Source: Armatimonadota bacterium (lineage in GTDB: Bacteria; Armatimonadota; Fimbriimonadia; Fimbriimonadales; ATM1). Taken from it: a stretch of 64,000 nucleotides of DNA. Shown here in pieces: positions 51,424 through 61,027 of this stretch. Numbering within the stretch: the stretch's first letter is position 1; every line of letters begins with the position of its first letter. A program made the translations under genes and the position numbers. The stretch covers positions 248,001-312,000 of the forward strand of contig QEUM01000001.1 of NCBI GenBank assembly GCA_003577165.1, given 5' to 3'. Below the pieces are notes generated by a model. That model was given only the letters and a program-made list of their open reading frames with translations, ran no database searches and was not told where the DNA came from.

Positions 51424-52848
51424 GTGGACTTCCGTCAAACTCCTATCAGCATGTCGGTCGGTGCCTTCGCTTTGATTGTGGCCCAACTCGGTTGGCGAGC
51501 GGGCACGCCCGTGCCGATCGCAGACGGGACTCCCGAGTTCGTCGACCTGTACTGGAAGGCGTGGGAGAACTACCATGCACAGGTCCTCACAGTCCCGTCG
51601 CATCCCGGCCTCCCGGCCCGCGTGCTCGCGCCTGGCGGGGAACTGAGGTTCGACGACGCCTGGGTGTCCGCCCTGTACGCGAAGTGGGCGATCGCAGCGA
51701 CGCCTGCGATCGACAGCGTCGTAGCGGCGTCCCTTTTCGTCGAGGAGTCGGGTCTAGCGCCCGAGCGGGTCTCTCTCGATGACCTTTCGGTTGCCGGAGA
51801 AGCGACGGGATTTCCGATTTACGCCCTCGCAGCTTCTGACCTATACGGCGCAACCGCCTCTCGTGAAAAATTGAGTCCGCTGCTTTCGCAGGTCGCCCGC
51901 AGAAGCGCATGGCTTCGCGGCCGCTGTGCGGCCACGCCCGGCGTGCTGACCGTCCCCGCTCGCTACTCGATGCTGCCTGCGCAACAGACCGCCACTGGCC
52001 TCTCCGAGACGGCAGAGGCGGCGGCGGTTCTCCTCTACGACTCCGCCTCCCTTAGAGAACTCGCGGGTCGCCTGGGTCTGTCCAATGCTCTCGCAGCCTA
52101 TCGACAGATCTACGACGAGGATCGGCGTCGTCTCATGGACCTCTGGAGAAAGGACGCGAAGTTCTTCTTCGCAATAGATTCTGCCGACGCGCAGGCGGAG
52201 CCGCTCAGCCTGCTTCCGATCTGGGCTTCGTCGCTGAGCGACCTCGACGCATCGAAAACAGACGCCCTGGCCGCAGCTCTCAATGATCGCGCTCGGTTCG
52301 CGCGGCCCATGCTCTGGCCCATCGTGCCCCCCACCGCGCCTGGATACGACGGCACACGCGGAGTGAAGCCCCTCTTTCAATACCTGACGCTGCGTGCGCT
52401 CCGCGATTTCGGTTCAGAAGCCAGGGCCGAGTCCTCTGCCACCGAGATTCTGCGAAACCTCCTTCGATCGGGGGGGGAGAAGCATGACCTGTACGAAGAG
52501 TACGGCGCCGAGACGCGGCGTCCCGCAGAAGGAGCGGCGGCCAACACGCCCGTCGCCGGCTTGATCCCCATCGCAGGATTTCTCGAGTTCGTGCTGGGAT
52601 TTGAGATGGACGCTGAACATGACACTCTTGTCTGGCGAATCCGAAGATTGGATCGTCACGGGATACAGAATCTGCGGTTTGGCGACAATCACCTATCGGT
52701 GATCGCAGAGCCTCGGGCAGCAACGAGCGACCCGATTCGAATCGAAGTCACGACCGAAAATGCAGTCGTCCTCGAAGTGCGCAGTCACGGACACAAGAAG
52801 GCGCTGCGCTGCAAGCCCGGAACCAACAAGTTCACGGTTGCGCCTTAG
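51424..52848 (+). CDS. Putative exported glycosidase-like protein (alpha/alpha-toroid type)
   Basis: The 474-residue protein looks like a six-hairpin (alpha/alpha) glycosidase of the GH63/trehalase kind. It has PEFVDLYWKAWENYHAQVL, LRFDDAWVSALYAKWA, YDGTRGVKPLFQYLTLRALRDFG and DLYEEYGAETRRPAEG, followed by a small C-terminal beta domain. The catalytic acids cannot be assigned with certainty. The start is the GTG at 51424 or the ATG at 51451; from the latter the N-terminus (MSVGAFALIVAQLGWRAG) resembles a signal peptide. It overlaps the convergent DUF192 gene by 17 bases. Confidence 0.65.
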   Translation: MDFRQTPISMSVGAFALIVAQLGWRAGTPVPIADGTPEFVDLYWKAWENYHAQVLTVPSHPGLPARVLAPGGELRFDDAWVSALYAKWAIAATPAIDSVVAASLFVEESGLAPERVSLDDLSVAGEATGFPIYALAASDLYGATASREKLSPLLSQVARRSAWLRGRCAATPGVLTVPARYSMLPAQQTATGLSETAEAAAVLLYDSASLRELAGRLGLSNALAAYRQIYDEDRRRLMDLWRKDAKFFFAIDSADAQAEPLSLLPIWASSLSDLDASKTDALAAALNDRARFARPMLWPIVPPTAPGYDGTRGVKPLFQYLTLRALRDFGSEARAESSATEILRNLLRSGGEKHDLYEEYGAETRRPAEGAAANTPVAGLIPIAGFLEFVLGFEMDAEHDTLVWRIRRLDRHGIQNLRFGDNHLSVIAEPRAATSDPIRIEVTTENAVVLEVRSHGHKKALRCKPGTNKFTVAP

Positions 52849-53383
52849 CGCGAAGGTTGGAGACATCCACCTTCGCCCCCGGCCCGATGTTGTGCGATTG
52901 GAACCAACCAGCCTGCATTTCGAGTGCATATTGCGCCGGCCCGTCCGAGGAGTAGGATGCCTCCGAAAACGCCTTCATCGTCAAGATATTGATGATGGTT
53001 CCGTCCGACTTCAGGAACGCGATGTCCAAATCTTGAGGCGTGTTCTTCATCCAAAAGAACCGAAAGTCTTCGTTTGGATAGGCGAAGATCATGCCTTCGT
53101 CGGGCTTAAGAACTCCCTCCTGCACGAACATCAGCCCTTCGCTCATCTTCCGCTCGTCGTCGGCGACGTACACGCTCACCTTGCGCCCCGAAACGGTGAT
53201 CGTCGCCTTTTGGTATTGGTCGAGCGGGATCTCTCGGCCGCCGCTCTGAGAAGGCGGCCGTGGCTCGGGCTGGCTGGGCAGAGCGGGCTTCGCAGAGCCA
53301 CCCGGCGTCGAATCCTCCTGAGGCGGCGCGGGATCGCACGCGGCGATGAGCACGACCAGTCCAGCAAGAGCGACCCACTTCAC
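52832..53383 (-). CDS. DUF192 lipoprotein
   Basis: The 183-residue protein starts with a lipoprotein signal (MKWVALAGLVVLIAAC, lipobox LIAAC, lipid on Cys16) and a proline- and serine-rich linker. The DUF192 domain (about 60-180) follows, with FWMKNTPQDLDIAFL and GMIFAYPNEDFRF typical of the family. The function of DUF192 is unknown. It probably sits on the periplasmic side of a membrane and needs LspA for maturation. It overlaps the M20 peptidase gene by four bases. Confidence 0.9.
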   Translation of the reverse strand: MKWVALAGLVVLIAACDPAPPQEDSTPGGSAKPALPSQPEPRPPSQSGGREIPLDQYQKATITVSGRKVSVYVADDERKMSEGLMFVQEGVLKPDEGMIFAYPNEDFRFFWMKNTPQDLDIAFLKSDGTIINILTMKAFSEASYSSDGPAQYALEMQAGWFQSHNIGPGAKVDVSNLRAKAQP

Positions 53384-54510
53384 GGTCGAGCGCTCCGACT
53401 TGAAACTCGGATGATCTCGACGGCGAGTCGGGCCAAATCTACGAGGTCCTTCTTCGCAACGTGCTCGTCATGGGTGTGAATCTCTTTCATTCCGGTCCCC
53501 GCGACGATTGTCGGCACTCCCTTTGCGTTGAACGCGTTCGCGTCGCTGCCGCCGAGCGTGCAACGCAGCGGGAAGTCGAATCCGAGATTCGAAGCCGCCT
53601 CCAATCCGATCTGAACCACCGACTTCTCTTTTGGGATGTCGTAGCCTTCGTACATCCGCTGTTTTGAGATTTCGGCGGTCGCCCCGTACTGCTTCGCGCC
53701 CTCTTGGACGCAGGCGATCATGTGCTCGACCTGCGCGTCCAAGTCCGCCAGATTCATGCTGCGCGCTTCCATCCAAAACGCGACTTCGGCCGGCACTACG
53801 TTCGTCGCTGTGCCACCAGATATGAGGCCGACGTTCGCTGTCGTATCGCCGTCGAGTCTGCCGACTCTCATCTTCGCGATGCCGGCCGCGGCCGCCTGAA
53901 TCGCGTTGATCCCGTGTTCAGGGTCCTTGCCTGCGTGGGCTGGCTTTCCCTTGACGAGGGCGTGGATCTTGTCCTGCGTGCCGACCTTAGTGACGAAGGA
54001 CCCGACGGGCGGCCCCGTGTCGAAAACGTAGCCGAAGTCGACGCCGAGCGACTCGATCTCGCAAGCGAAGGCCCCCTTCAAGCCGATCTCCTCCGCCACG
54101 GATAACACAAGGTACACGTCTCCGTGCGGCTCTTTCGCCTCCTTTACCGAGAGGACGGCTTCGATGGCAGGAGCCATGCCCGCTTTGTCGTCAGCTCCGA
54201 GAATCGTGTCGCTCTTGCTGTAGTACACGTCGTCCCGGAGTTCGATCTCCAAGCCTGCCGTGGGCTCGACCGTGTCGAAGTGCGCCGAAAAGAAGATCGA
54301 GGGCGCGCCAGCGCTGTTGGCCGGCAGCTTCGCGATGAGGTTGTTGGCGTTCCCCCCCAGACGCTTGCCGGCGTCGTCCTCCCAGACTTCGAGTCCGTTG
54401 TCGGCGAGGAATCTCCGAGCGAACGACACGCAGTCTGATTCCATCAGCGGGGGCGCGTTGATCGCGCACAGGTCTTCGAAAAGGCGGAATAGGCGCGCTT
54501 CGTTCAACAT
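53380..54510 (-). CDS. M20 family metallopeptidase (PepT-like)
   Basis: The 376-residue dizinc peptidase has its ligands in order: FFSAHFDTVEP, ILGADDKAGM, LSVAEEIGLKG, YVFDTGPPVG and EIHTHDEHV. The catalytic Glu is the first of the EE pair. An inserted dimerisation domain lies in the middle. The closest known types are tripeptidase T-like enzymes; the substrate is not certain. TATACT on the minus strand, 12 bases before the ATG, may be its -10 box. It is cytoplasmic and cotranscribed with the DUF192 gene. Confidence 0.92.
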   Translation of the reverse strand: MLNEARLFRLFEDLCAINAPPLMESDCVSFARRFLADNGLEVWEDDAGKRLGGNANNLIAKLPANSAGAPSIFFSAHFDTVEPTAGLEIELRDDVYYSKSDTILGADDKAGMAPAIEAVLSVKEAKEPHGDVYLVLSVAEEIGLKGAFACEIESLGVDFGYVFDTGPPVGSFVTKVGTQDKIHALVKGKPAHAGKDPEHGINAIQAAAAGIAKMRVGRLDGDTTANVGLISGGTATNVVPAEVAFWMEARSMNLADLDAQVEHMIACVQEGAKQYGATAEISKQRMYEGYDIPKEKSVVQIGLEAASNLGFDFPLRCTLGGSDANAFNAKGVPTIVAGTGMKEIHTHDEHVAKKDLVDLARLAVEIIRVSSRSARP

Positions 54511-54650
54511 GGCGACCGCATGAGTATACGCCGGGAGAATCGGCGGCGCCCGCCGGGAGGGCGACCTCGACCTCCCGCGGATTGGGTCGAACTTCCCGCT
54601 GCGAATCGAAGAGACCCGTGGTGGCGTATTCTCTTGTAATCCTTCGCAAC

Positions 54651-55565
54651 ATGCCTGTCGCCGAACTCAACGCCCTGACGATAAAGTACGGCCAAAAGGC
54701 TGCCGTCCAGGATTTCACCTGCACGATTCCGGAAGGGAGCGTGGGCCTGCTTGGACCGAACGGAGCCGGAAAGACCACGCTGATCAAGGCCCTGATGGGA
54801 TTCCTGGAACCGGCGGCGGGAGGGGGCAGCCTGCTCGGCAGGGACATCCGCACGCAGGGCCTCGAGATACGAATGCACGTCGGGTTGATGCCCGAACTGG
54901 AGTGCCACATCCCCGGAATCACCGCTGTCGAGTTCGTGGCTTACGCAGGAGAACTCGCGGGCATGCCTCGGGAGCACGCGATCCGCAGGGCTCACGAAGT
55001 CCTCGACTACTGCCAACTCGGAGAGGCAAGGTACCGCAACCTCGAGACCTTCTCGACCGGAATGAAGCAGAGGGCGAAGTTGGCGCAGGCCCTCGTGCAT
55101 GGGCCCGACCTCGTATTTCTGGATGAGCCGACGAACGGCCTCGACCCCGCGGGCAGAGATGAGATGCTGGATCTGATCAAAGACATCTCGCACGGCAAAG
55201 GCGTGAACGTGATCGTCTCCTCCCACCTCCTGCCCGACATCGAGAAGTGCTGCGACTTTGTCATCGTAATGCAGAACGGTCGAGTCAAGGCACAGGAGAG
55301 CATTCGCACCATTCGCGAGACAAATCAACAGGTTTGGGACGTCGAGCTTCGCGATCTCTCCGACTCGTTCGGCCGTGCGCTGCAATCACTCGGGGCCACC
55401 GTCCTCTCCAACACGGGCACGCACTATCGAGTGGAGTTCCCGAACGGATCTGAATCTCCAGCGAAGGCTGCATTCCGTGCCGCGCTCGAATGCTCGAATC
55501 AGATCCGGACTTTCGCGCCCGCGCAGAGAACGCTTGAGGAGGCGTTCCTGGAGGCTCTCGAATGA
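54651..55565 (+). CDS. ABC-2 type exporter ATPase (first)
   Basis: The 304-residue ATPase has Walker A GPNGAGKTTL, Q-loop region MPELECHIPG, signature LETFSTGMKQRAKLAQAL (variant STGMK) and Walker B LVFLDEPTNGLDPAG. I choose the ATG at 54651; the frame extends upstream to 54582 but with promoter-like sequence rather than coding. It overlaps the following permease gene by four bases. Four genes alternate ATPase, permease, ATPase, permease, so two half-transporters may work together. Confidence 0.92.
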   Translation: MPVAELNALTIKYGQKAAVQDFTCTIPEGSVGLLGPNGAGKTTLIKALMGFLEPAAGGGSLLGRDIRTQGLEIRMHVGLMPELECHIPGITAVEFVAYAGELAGMPREHAIRRAHEVLDYCQLGEARYRNLETFSTGMKQRAKLAQALVHGPDLVFLDEPTNGLDPAGRDEMLDLIKDISHGKGVNVIVSSHLLPDIEKCCDFVIVMQNGRVKAQESIRTIRETNQQVWDVELRDLSDSFGRALQSLGATVLSNTGTHYRVEFPNGSESPAKAAFRAALECSNQIRTFAPAQRTLEEAFLEALE

Positions 55566-56491
55566 ACTCGCCGATTGCAGACCTGACTTATCGTCAGTAC
55601 GACGGCCCTAAGAGCCTGCCCGCTCTTCGCTGGTGGGTGGTCGCGAGGCACGGCATTCGCGTCGCTATGAGAAAGAAGGGGTTCTGGGTGCTCGCATCCT
55701 GCGCGATGATCCCGTCGTTCCTGCTTTTCGTCTTCTCGTACATTCGCTCAACGATCGAAGCCAACCCGAACATCGGACGAAACGCGAGGCTCATCGACAG
55801 CCTTCCGAATTTCGATGAACTCTATGCAGGAGTGTACGGATCGTGGTACTGGGTCTTCTTCCTGAGTCTGCTCCTCGGAGCCGGAGTCATCGCAGCGGAC
55901 AACCGCGCGAACGCATTGCAGGTCTATCTCTCCAAGCCAATCACGAAAGCCGACTACTTGATCGGCAAGTGGATGAGCGTGTTCATTCCCGTTTACTTAG
56001 TCGGATTGGCTCCGCTCCTGATATCCGTGCTGTATGGCATGTTCAGCATCGGCGTCAGTGACTTCTTCCCCTTGTACGGGTCGCTCCTTCCGAAGACGTT
56101 CATCCTTCCGGCGATTCCGGCGATCGTGCACTCGTCGTGCCTCATCGGCGTCAGCGCCCTGACGAAGAACCCGTGGGTCGCTGGCGTGTCGTACACAGCC
56201 GTTTATGTGTTCGCAAACTCCGCTGCGTTCATTCTCTACCAAACTTTGAGACATGGCCCCGCCAGGCTAAGCGCCGAGGCGGCGGAGTTTATTCGGTCCC
56301 TCAGCATTCAGGGGGCGATCTCGGGAATTGGGTTCGACCTGGTCGGAGCCATGCCTCGTGACATCGCACAGGCCCGTGTTCGGCCAAGCGTGGAGTGGGA
56401 GCCTCTCGCCATCATGCTGTTCCTCGTTTGTGTGTTGGGCCTCTTCATCGCCTATCGGAGGATTCGCGCTGTCGAGGTGATTCAGGGATGA
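55562..56491 (+). CDS. ABC-2 type exporter permease (first)
   Basis: The 309-residue protein has about six membrane helices and the ABC-2 permease pattern: a long first loop, then WVFFLSLLLGAGVIAADNRANALQVYLSKPITKADYLIGKW. That segment is typical of NosY-like and gliding-type permeases. The substrate is unknown. It is coupled by four-base overlaps to the ATPase genes on both sides. Confidence 0.88.
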   Translation: MNSPIADLTYRQYDGPKSLPALRWWVVARHGIRVAMRKKGFWVLASCAMIPSFLLFVFSYIRSTIEANPNIGRNARLIDSLPNFDELYAGVYGSWYWVFFLSLLLGAGVIAADNRANALQVYLSKPITKADYLIGKWMSVFIPVYLVGLAPLLISVLYGMFSIGVSDFFPLYGSLLPKTFILPAIPAIVHSSCLIGVSALTKNPWVAGVSYTAVYVFANSAAFILYQTLRHGPARLSAEAAEFIRSLSIQGAISGIGFDLVGAMPRDIAQARVRPSVEWEPLAIMLFLVCVLGLFIAYRRIRAVEVIQG

Positions 56492-57408
56492 TCTCCGTCG
56501 TCAACGCGAGCCGATGGTACGGACAGGTTATCGGCATCAACGACATCACCTGTGAAATCGGGACCGGCATCACGGCGCTCCTCGGTCAGAACGGCGCAGG
56601 AAAGTCCACGCTCATCAAACTGCTCACGGGTCAGCTGCGACCCACGACCGGCGAGGTTCGCGTGTTTGGCAGGAACCCGTTCGCAAACCCAGCCGTCCTC
56701 GGACAGCTCGGTTACTGCCCGGAAGTCGATGCCTTCTATGAAGAGATGACTGGGCGCGAGTTCGTGGAACTGATGGCGCGGATGGGACGAATCGAGAGGA
56801 GCCGGGTCAAGTCGGAAGCGCAGCGCGCGCTTGAGTTGGTGGAAATGCAAGATCGCGCCGACCGAAAGGTCGCGGGATTCTCGAAGGGGATGCGTCAGCG
56901 CATCAAATTGGCGGCTGCGCTCGTTCACGAGCCGGACATCCTGATTCTCGACGAGCCCCTCAACGGTCTCGATCCGCTTGGCCGAAGGCACGTTGGACAA
57001 CTTCTCAAAGACCTCGCGGGAGCCGGCAAGACCGTCCTGATCAGCAGCCACATCCTGCACGAAATCGAGGCGCTTACTTCGACGATCCTGCTGCTCCACC
57101 GAGGAAGGCTTCTCGCGCAGGGCGATGTGCGGACGATCCGATCTCTCATTGACCGGCATCCGCACCACATTCGCATCCGAACCGACGACGCGAGATCACT
57201 GGGCGTGCGAATCCTCGAACTGCCGTCGGTGCTCTCGGTCGAACTGTCTCAGAACGATCCGCATGCGATCGAATTACAGACGAATCAGCCGGACGCCTTC
57301 TACACGGCGTTCGGACAACTCGTCGTCGCGGAAAGCCTCAACGTGGAGTCCATGTACTCGCCCGACAACAACCTCGAATCCGTCTTTTCCTACTTGGTGC
57401 GCTCATGA
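56488..57408 (+). CDS. ABC-2 type exporter ATPase (second)
   Basis: The 306-residue ATPase has Walker A GQNGAGKSTL, signature VAGFSKGMRQRIKLAAAL and Walker B ILILDEPLNGLDPLG, with the H-loop His in LISSHILHE. The ATG at 56488 overlaps the permease stop (ATGA); the open frame upstream belongs to the permease region. It is clearly related to, but not a copy of, the first ATPase gene. Confidence 0.93.
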   Translation: MISVVNASRWYGQVIGINDITCEIGTGITALLGQNGAGKSTLIKLLTGQLRPTTGEVRVFGRNPFANPAVLGQLGYCPEVDAFYEEMTGREFVELMARMGRIERSRVKSEAQRALELVEMQDRADRKVAGFSKGMRQRIKLAAALVHEPDILILDEPLNGLDPLGRRHVGQLLKDLAGAGKTVLISSHILHEIEALTSTILLLHRGRLLAQGDVRTIRSLIDRHPHHIRIRTDDARSLGVRILELPSVLSVELSQNDPHAIELQTNQPDAFYTAFGQLVVAESLNVESMYSPDNNLESVFSYLVRS

Positions 57409-58172
57409 CGTTCTTCGAGATGTTCTCTTGGTCGCTGGTCGAGATGTGGAGGCCGAGGAGGGTTTGGCTGCACTCCATCATCAGCGCTGTCGGCCCTGCG
57501 TTCGCGATTCTGATGCGCTTCCTCGCCGATGGTTTCGCTGCCGAGCAGCGTTACTCCACTGTTGCCTCTTTGTCCGTTTACTCGTTCACCCTCGTGATTC
57601 TCGGAATCGTGCTGGGAACCGGCATCATCGCCTCGGACGTAACAGGCAAGACTGTTCAATACCTACTGACCCGGCCGATCTCTCGCCCGGCGCTGTTTCT
57701 CGCAAAGTGGCTCGCGGCAGCCGTTACGGTCTCGATCTTCACCTCTGTTTCCGCGCTCCTGTGCGCCTGCATACTGCTGGGGCCCGATTTCTTGCGGGTC
57801 CTCGAACGCGATCTCTTCATCATTCCCGTGGCGGCCGTCGCCTACACGTCGGTGTTCGCTGCGCTCTCTTCCCTCCTGACGAGACCCGTACTTTTGGCCG
57901 TCGCGTACACGATCGGGTTGGAGTCCTGGATTTGGGCCGTGCCGGGAGACTTCGCGAAACTCTCCCTCATGTCTTATGTCCGAGTCTTGAGCGGCCATGA
58001 GGCCGTCGGCGAACAGAACGAACTGAACGAACTGCTTCGCGCGCTGAATCCGCTCGTCATCACCGAGTCGGCAGCGTGGAACACGATCCTCGTCGTGACG
58101 GTGATCTCTCTGGCAGTCGGCGCGGCCGTCTTCGCGACCGGTCAGTACATTCCGAGAGAGGAGACCGTTTAA
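57405..58172 (+). CDS. ABC-2 type exporter permease (second)
   Basis: The 255-residue protein has about six membrane helices and the segment VLGTGIIASDVTGKTVQYLLTRPISRPALFLAKW, parallel to the equivalent part of the first permease. It is the last gene of the four-gene exporter operon and ends four bases inside the convergent TPR gene. The substrate is unknown. Confidence 0.88.
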   Translation: MTFFEMFSWSLVEMWRPRRVWLHSIISAVGPAFAILMRFLADGFAAEQRYSTVASLSVYSFTLVILGIVLGTGIIASDVTGKTVQYLLTRPISRPALFLAKWLAAAVTVSIFTSVSALLCACILLGPDFLRVLERDLFIIPVAAVAYTSVFAALSSLLTRPVLLAVAYTIGLESWIWAVPGDFAKLSLMSYVRVLSGHEAVGEQNELNELLRALNPLVITESAAWNTILVVTVISLAVGAAVFATGQYIPREETV

Positions 58173-59083
58173 GCGGCAAGCCGAACGCGCAGTTCGGACG
58201 CGCCCGGGTATCTCGGCGAGACTTCGTCGAGCCGACTCAGGAAATCCTCTGCATCGTTCGAGTTGCCAAGCGCGAGGGATGCGCTCGCCGCGTAATACAG
58301 TGCGTCAGCGTATTTCGCGTTTATCTCGAGGGCGCAGCGAAGGTGCTCGATCGCTTCGTTGAACTTGCCGAGTTCGATGAGACCGATGCCGAGCTTGCAG
58401 CGTAGGTCTGCGTAATTCGGTCGAATGCTGATCGCCTTGCGGTACTCGGCGACCGCGCTCTGAAACTGACCTTGCCGCATCGCCGCGTCGCCAAGCCGCG
58501 CGTGGTTGAGCGAGTCCTCGGTTTCGGTGGATGTCACCGACTCGAAGAGAGCCGCGGCTCCCGCGCTGTCGCCGGCCTGATGGCAAATCTGGGCCTGTTC
58601 CCAAATGCCGTTCTTGAGCGACGAATCCAGTTCGGTCGCGTGTGACATTCGGGCGAGCCCATCCTCCGTGCGACCGCCTTCGTACCAGATGAGCCCCTGG
58701 AGCAGAACTGCCTTGGCGTAGTTCGGGTTGATCTCAAGCGCCCTGTGCACGGCGGCAAGCGCGTCGCCGGGGCGGCCGAGTTTCCGCAGCGCAAATGCGT
58801 GGGTGTAGTGGAGGTCCGGGTACTTCGGGTGCAGGATCAGCGCTCGCTCCACATAGCGGACCACTTGCTCGAACGACTGTCCTCGGAGCGCGGCCTGCCC
58901 AAGTTGGGCGTAGCACTCGCTCACGTAAAACTTGGCAAGGCGAAGGGTTGCAGCGTCCCGCGACTCGGCGCAACAGGCCTCGAACGCCTCGATGGCTTCG
59001 TCGAACCGACCCTCGTCGTACGCGCGAATCCCCCGGTCGTAACTCTTGTTTCGGGCAAGCCCGAACCACTCGAAAATTGCCAT
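58169..59083 (-). CDS. TPR repeat protein
   Basis: The 304-residue protein is made of about seven tetratricopeptide repeats, seen as recurring W/Y-L-G-Y-A patterns such as RGIRAYDEGRFDEAIEAFEA and LGDAAMRQGQFQSAVAEYRK. Such proteins are scaffolds for other proteins. No signal peptide or membrane helix is clear. I choose the ATG at 59083; the open frame extends to 59185 but crosses into the divergent gene. The partner is unknown. Confidence 0.88.
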   Translation of the reverse strand: MAIFEWFGLARNKSYDRGIRAYDEGRFDEAIEAFEACCAESRDAATLRLAKFYVSECYAQLGQAALRGQSFEQVVRYVERALILHPKYPDLHYTHAFALRKLGRPGDALAAVHRALEINPNYAKAVLLQGLIWYEGGRTEDGLARMSHATELDSSLKNGIWEQAQICHQAGDSAGAAALFESVTSTETEDSLNHARLGDAAMRQGQFQSAVAEYRKAISIRPNYADLRCKLGIGLIELGKFNEAIEHLRCALEINAKYADALYYAASASLALGNSNDAEDFLSRLDEVSPRYPGASELRVRLAA

Positions 59084-59143
59084 TGCCGCTGGTAGGTATT
59101 GTCGGCGCATGGAGCGCAGCCCAGAAGGGCCAATTTCGCCGCG

Positions 59144-60124
59144 ATGACCCGCAGAATCGGATTCCTGTCCGTGGCTCACATGCACTCCTACGGCTACGCC
59201 GCGGCGATCACCGGCCGGCCTGACGCCCTGATCTCAGGCGTCTGGGACCCCGATCCAAACGCGGCGAGCGCGTTTGCCGAGCGGTTCGGCTCACGAGTCC
59301 TCGACACTCCGGAAGCCGTCGTCGCCGAGTCAGACGGGCTCATCGTCACCAGTTCGAACACGAGGCACGCAGACCTCTGCATCCTTGCCCTTGAGGCAGA
59401 CAAACCTGTGCTGTGCGAGAAGCCCTTGGTCACAAGCGAGGCGGATGGCCTCAGAATGCGCGCCGCCGAAGAGTCGTCTCGCGCGAGGTTGATGACCGCC
59501 TTTCCCTGTCGCTACAGTGGGGCGTTCGCTCGCCTATGCGACCGCGTGAGGTCTGGTGAGGTTGGAGCGGTTCTCGGCATCGCGGCGACGAACCACGGCA
59601 TGTGCCCGTTCGGTTGGTTCGTCGAAGTCGAAGAGAGCGGGGGAGGGGCCATGATGGATCACACCGTCCACGTCGCCGACCTGCTCCGAGTGTTGCTGGA
59701 GGAGGAACCGGTTGAAGTGTATGCCCAAACCGGCAACAACATGTACGGCTGCGACTGGGAGGACTCCGCCATGCTCCACGTCCGCTTCGGCAATGGCGTG
59801 TTCGCAACGATTGACGCAAGTTGGTCACGTCCGAAGAGTTGGAAGACGTGGGGTGACGTGAAGCTCACGGTTGTCTGCGAGCGCGGCGTGCTCGAACTCG
59901 ACATGTTCGCTCAGGCGCTCGACGTGTTCACCAACGGAGACATGAGGCATAAAGTGGCTTCGTACGGTTCGGACCTCGATGCGGGCTTGGTCACCGACTT
60001 CGTGAAGGTGATGGAGGGCGGCCTCCCTGCAATCAGCCTCACCGACGGACTCGTCGCATCCAAAGTTGCCATCGCAGGATATGAATCGGCCGCGTCCGGA
60101 GCGCCAGTCTCCTTGCGGAATTGA
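59144..60124 (+). CDS. Gfo/Idh/MocA family oxidoreductase
   Basis: The 326-residue protein has an N-terminal Rossmann fold with a variant nucleotide loop (IGFLSVAHMHSYGYAAAI) and the family signature LEADKPVLCEKPL. The C-terminal beta domain contains GGGAMMDHTVHVADLLRVL, placing a catalytic-type His near the active site. These enzymes oxidise or reduce sugars with NAD(P). The substrate is unknown. I choose the ATG at 59144; a start at 59099 would add 15 residues. Confidence 0.9.
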   Translation: MTRRIGFLSVAHMHSYGYAAAITGRPDALISGVWDPDPNAASAFAERFGSRVLDTPEAVVAESDGLIVTSSNTRHADLCILALEADKPVLCEKPLVTSEADGLRMRAAEESSRARLMTAFPCRYSGAFARLCDRVRSGEVGAVLGIAATNHGMCPFGWFVEVEESGGGAMMDHTVHVADLLRVLLEEEPVEVYAQTGNNMYGCDWEDSAMLHVRFGNGVFATIDASWSRPKSWKTWGDVKLTVVCERGVLELDMFAQALDVFTNGDMRHKVASYGSDLDAGLVTDFVKVMEGGLPAISLTDGLVASKVAIAGYESAASGAPVSLRN

Positions 60125-60165
60125 CCGGATCGGCCACAATTCCCCTGGGGAAAGACAGAACTTCT

Positions 60166-61026
60166 ATGACGGACCCGAATCGTACGCAGATGCTGCCCAC
60201 GGATCCCAACCGGACCGTAATGACGTTGGCGCCGACAGCCAACGTCACTCAGACCTTGCAGCCCGTGCAGTGTCCCGTGTGCAAGACCTTCAATGGGCCC
60301 GGCATGGTCTACTGCATCGAGTGCGGGCTGATCTTCTCCATGTCCGACGCGCTGCCCGACGACGCCTTCGGCGCGCCGGCGGTTCGACTTCCTTGCCTCG
60401 TCGACGAGAGTGGCCGAGAACAGCACCTCAGGCCGGGTGACAACCTTGTTGGACGCGAGGGCGACATCCTGCTGATGGATGCGAAGGTAAGCAGGAAACA
60501 CGCTGTCATCCGCATGGAAGGATCGAGCGTCTTTGTGAAGGACTTGGGCAGCACGAACGGCACAACGGTCCGAGGCGAGAAACTCGCGCCGGACGCCGAA
60601 ATCGAACTGATGGCCGGGGATCGCGTCGAGTTCGGAGGAGTCGGCTTGACGTTAAGTCTTCCTGGCGAGTCGGCCGCAACCCAAATTCCGGTTTCGTCGA
60701 AGACTCAGTCCATCGCCGCACCCCCAACCGTAGACGCATCGCGCGCGACGCTGGAAATCGACGGCGAGCCATTTCCTTTAAAGCCAGGCTCGAATACCCT
60801 CGGCCGGAAGGACTCCAACGACATCGTGATCTCCGATCCGTACGTCTCCGGATCTCACGCAACAATCGAGGTCACTGAGTCAGAGATCCTCCTCACCGAC
60901 GTCGGGAGCACAAACGGCACGATGCTAAATGGAGCGCGAATGGTGCCTAACGAGCCGGTGCGGATCAATCCGGACGATGAGATCATGATCGGCGCAAAAA
61001 CTTTGCGCATTCGCCTGAAAGAGTGA
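60166..61026 (+). CDS. Zinc-ribbon protein with two FHA domains
   Basis: The 286-residue protein begins with two near-repeats of DPNRT (residues 3-7 and 13-17), each with a Thr suited to phosphorylation. A zinc ribbon follows (CPVCK and CIECG), then two FHA domains (about 75-170 and 190-285). They show GREGDILLMDAKVSRKHAVI with GSTNGT, and GRKDSNDIVISDPYVSGSHA with GSTNGT. FHA domains bind phosphothreonine. It is followed by a PP2C phosphatase, so it belongs to a Ser/Thr phosphorylation circuit. A TTG at 60121 would add 15 residues. Confidence 0.9.
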   Translation: MTDPNRTQMLPTDPNRTVMTLAPTANVTQTLQPVQCPVCKTFNGPGMVYCIECGLIFSMSDALPDDAFGAPAVRLPCLVDESGREQHLRPGDNLVGREGDILLMDAKVSRKHAVIRMEGSSVFVKDLGSTNGTTVRGEKLAPDAEIELMAGDRVEFGGVGLTLSLPGESAATQIPVSSKTQSIAAPPTVDASRATLEIDGEPFPLKPGSNTLGRKDSNDIVISDPYVSGSHATIEVTESEILLTDVGSTNGTMLNGARMVPNEPVRINPDDEIMIGAKTLRIRLKE

Positions 61027-61027
61027 C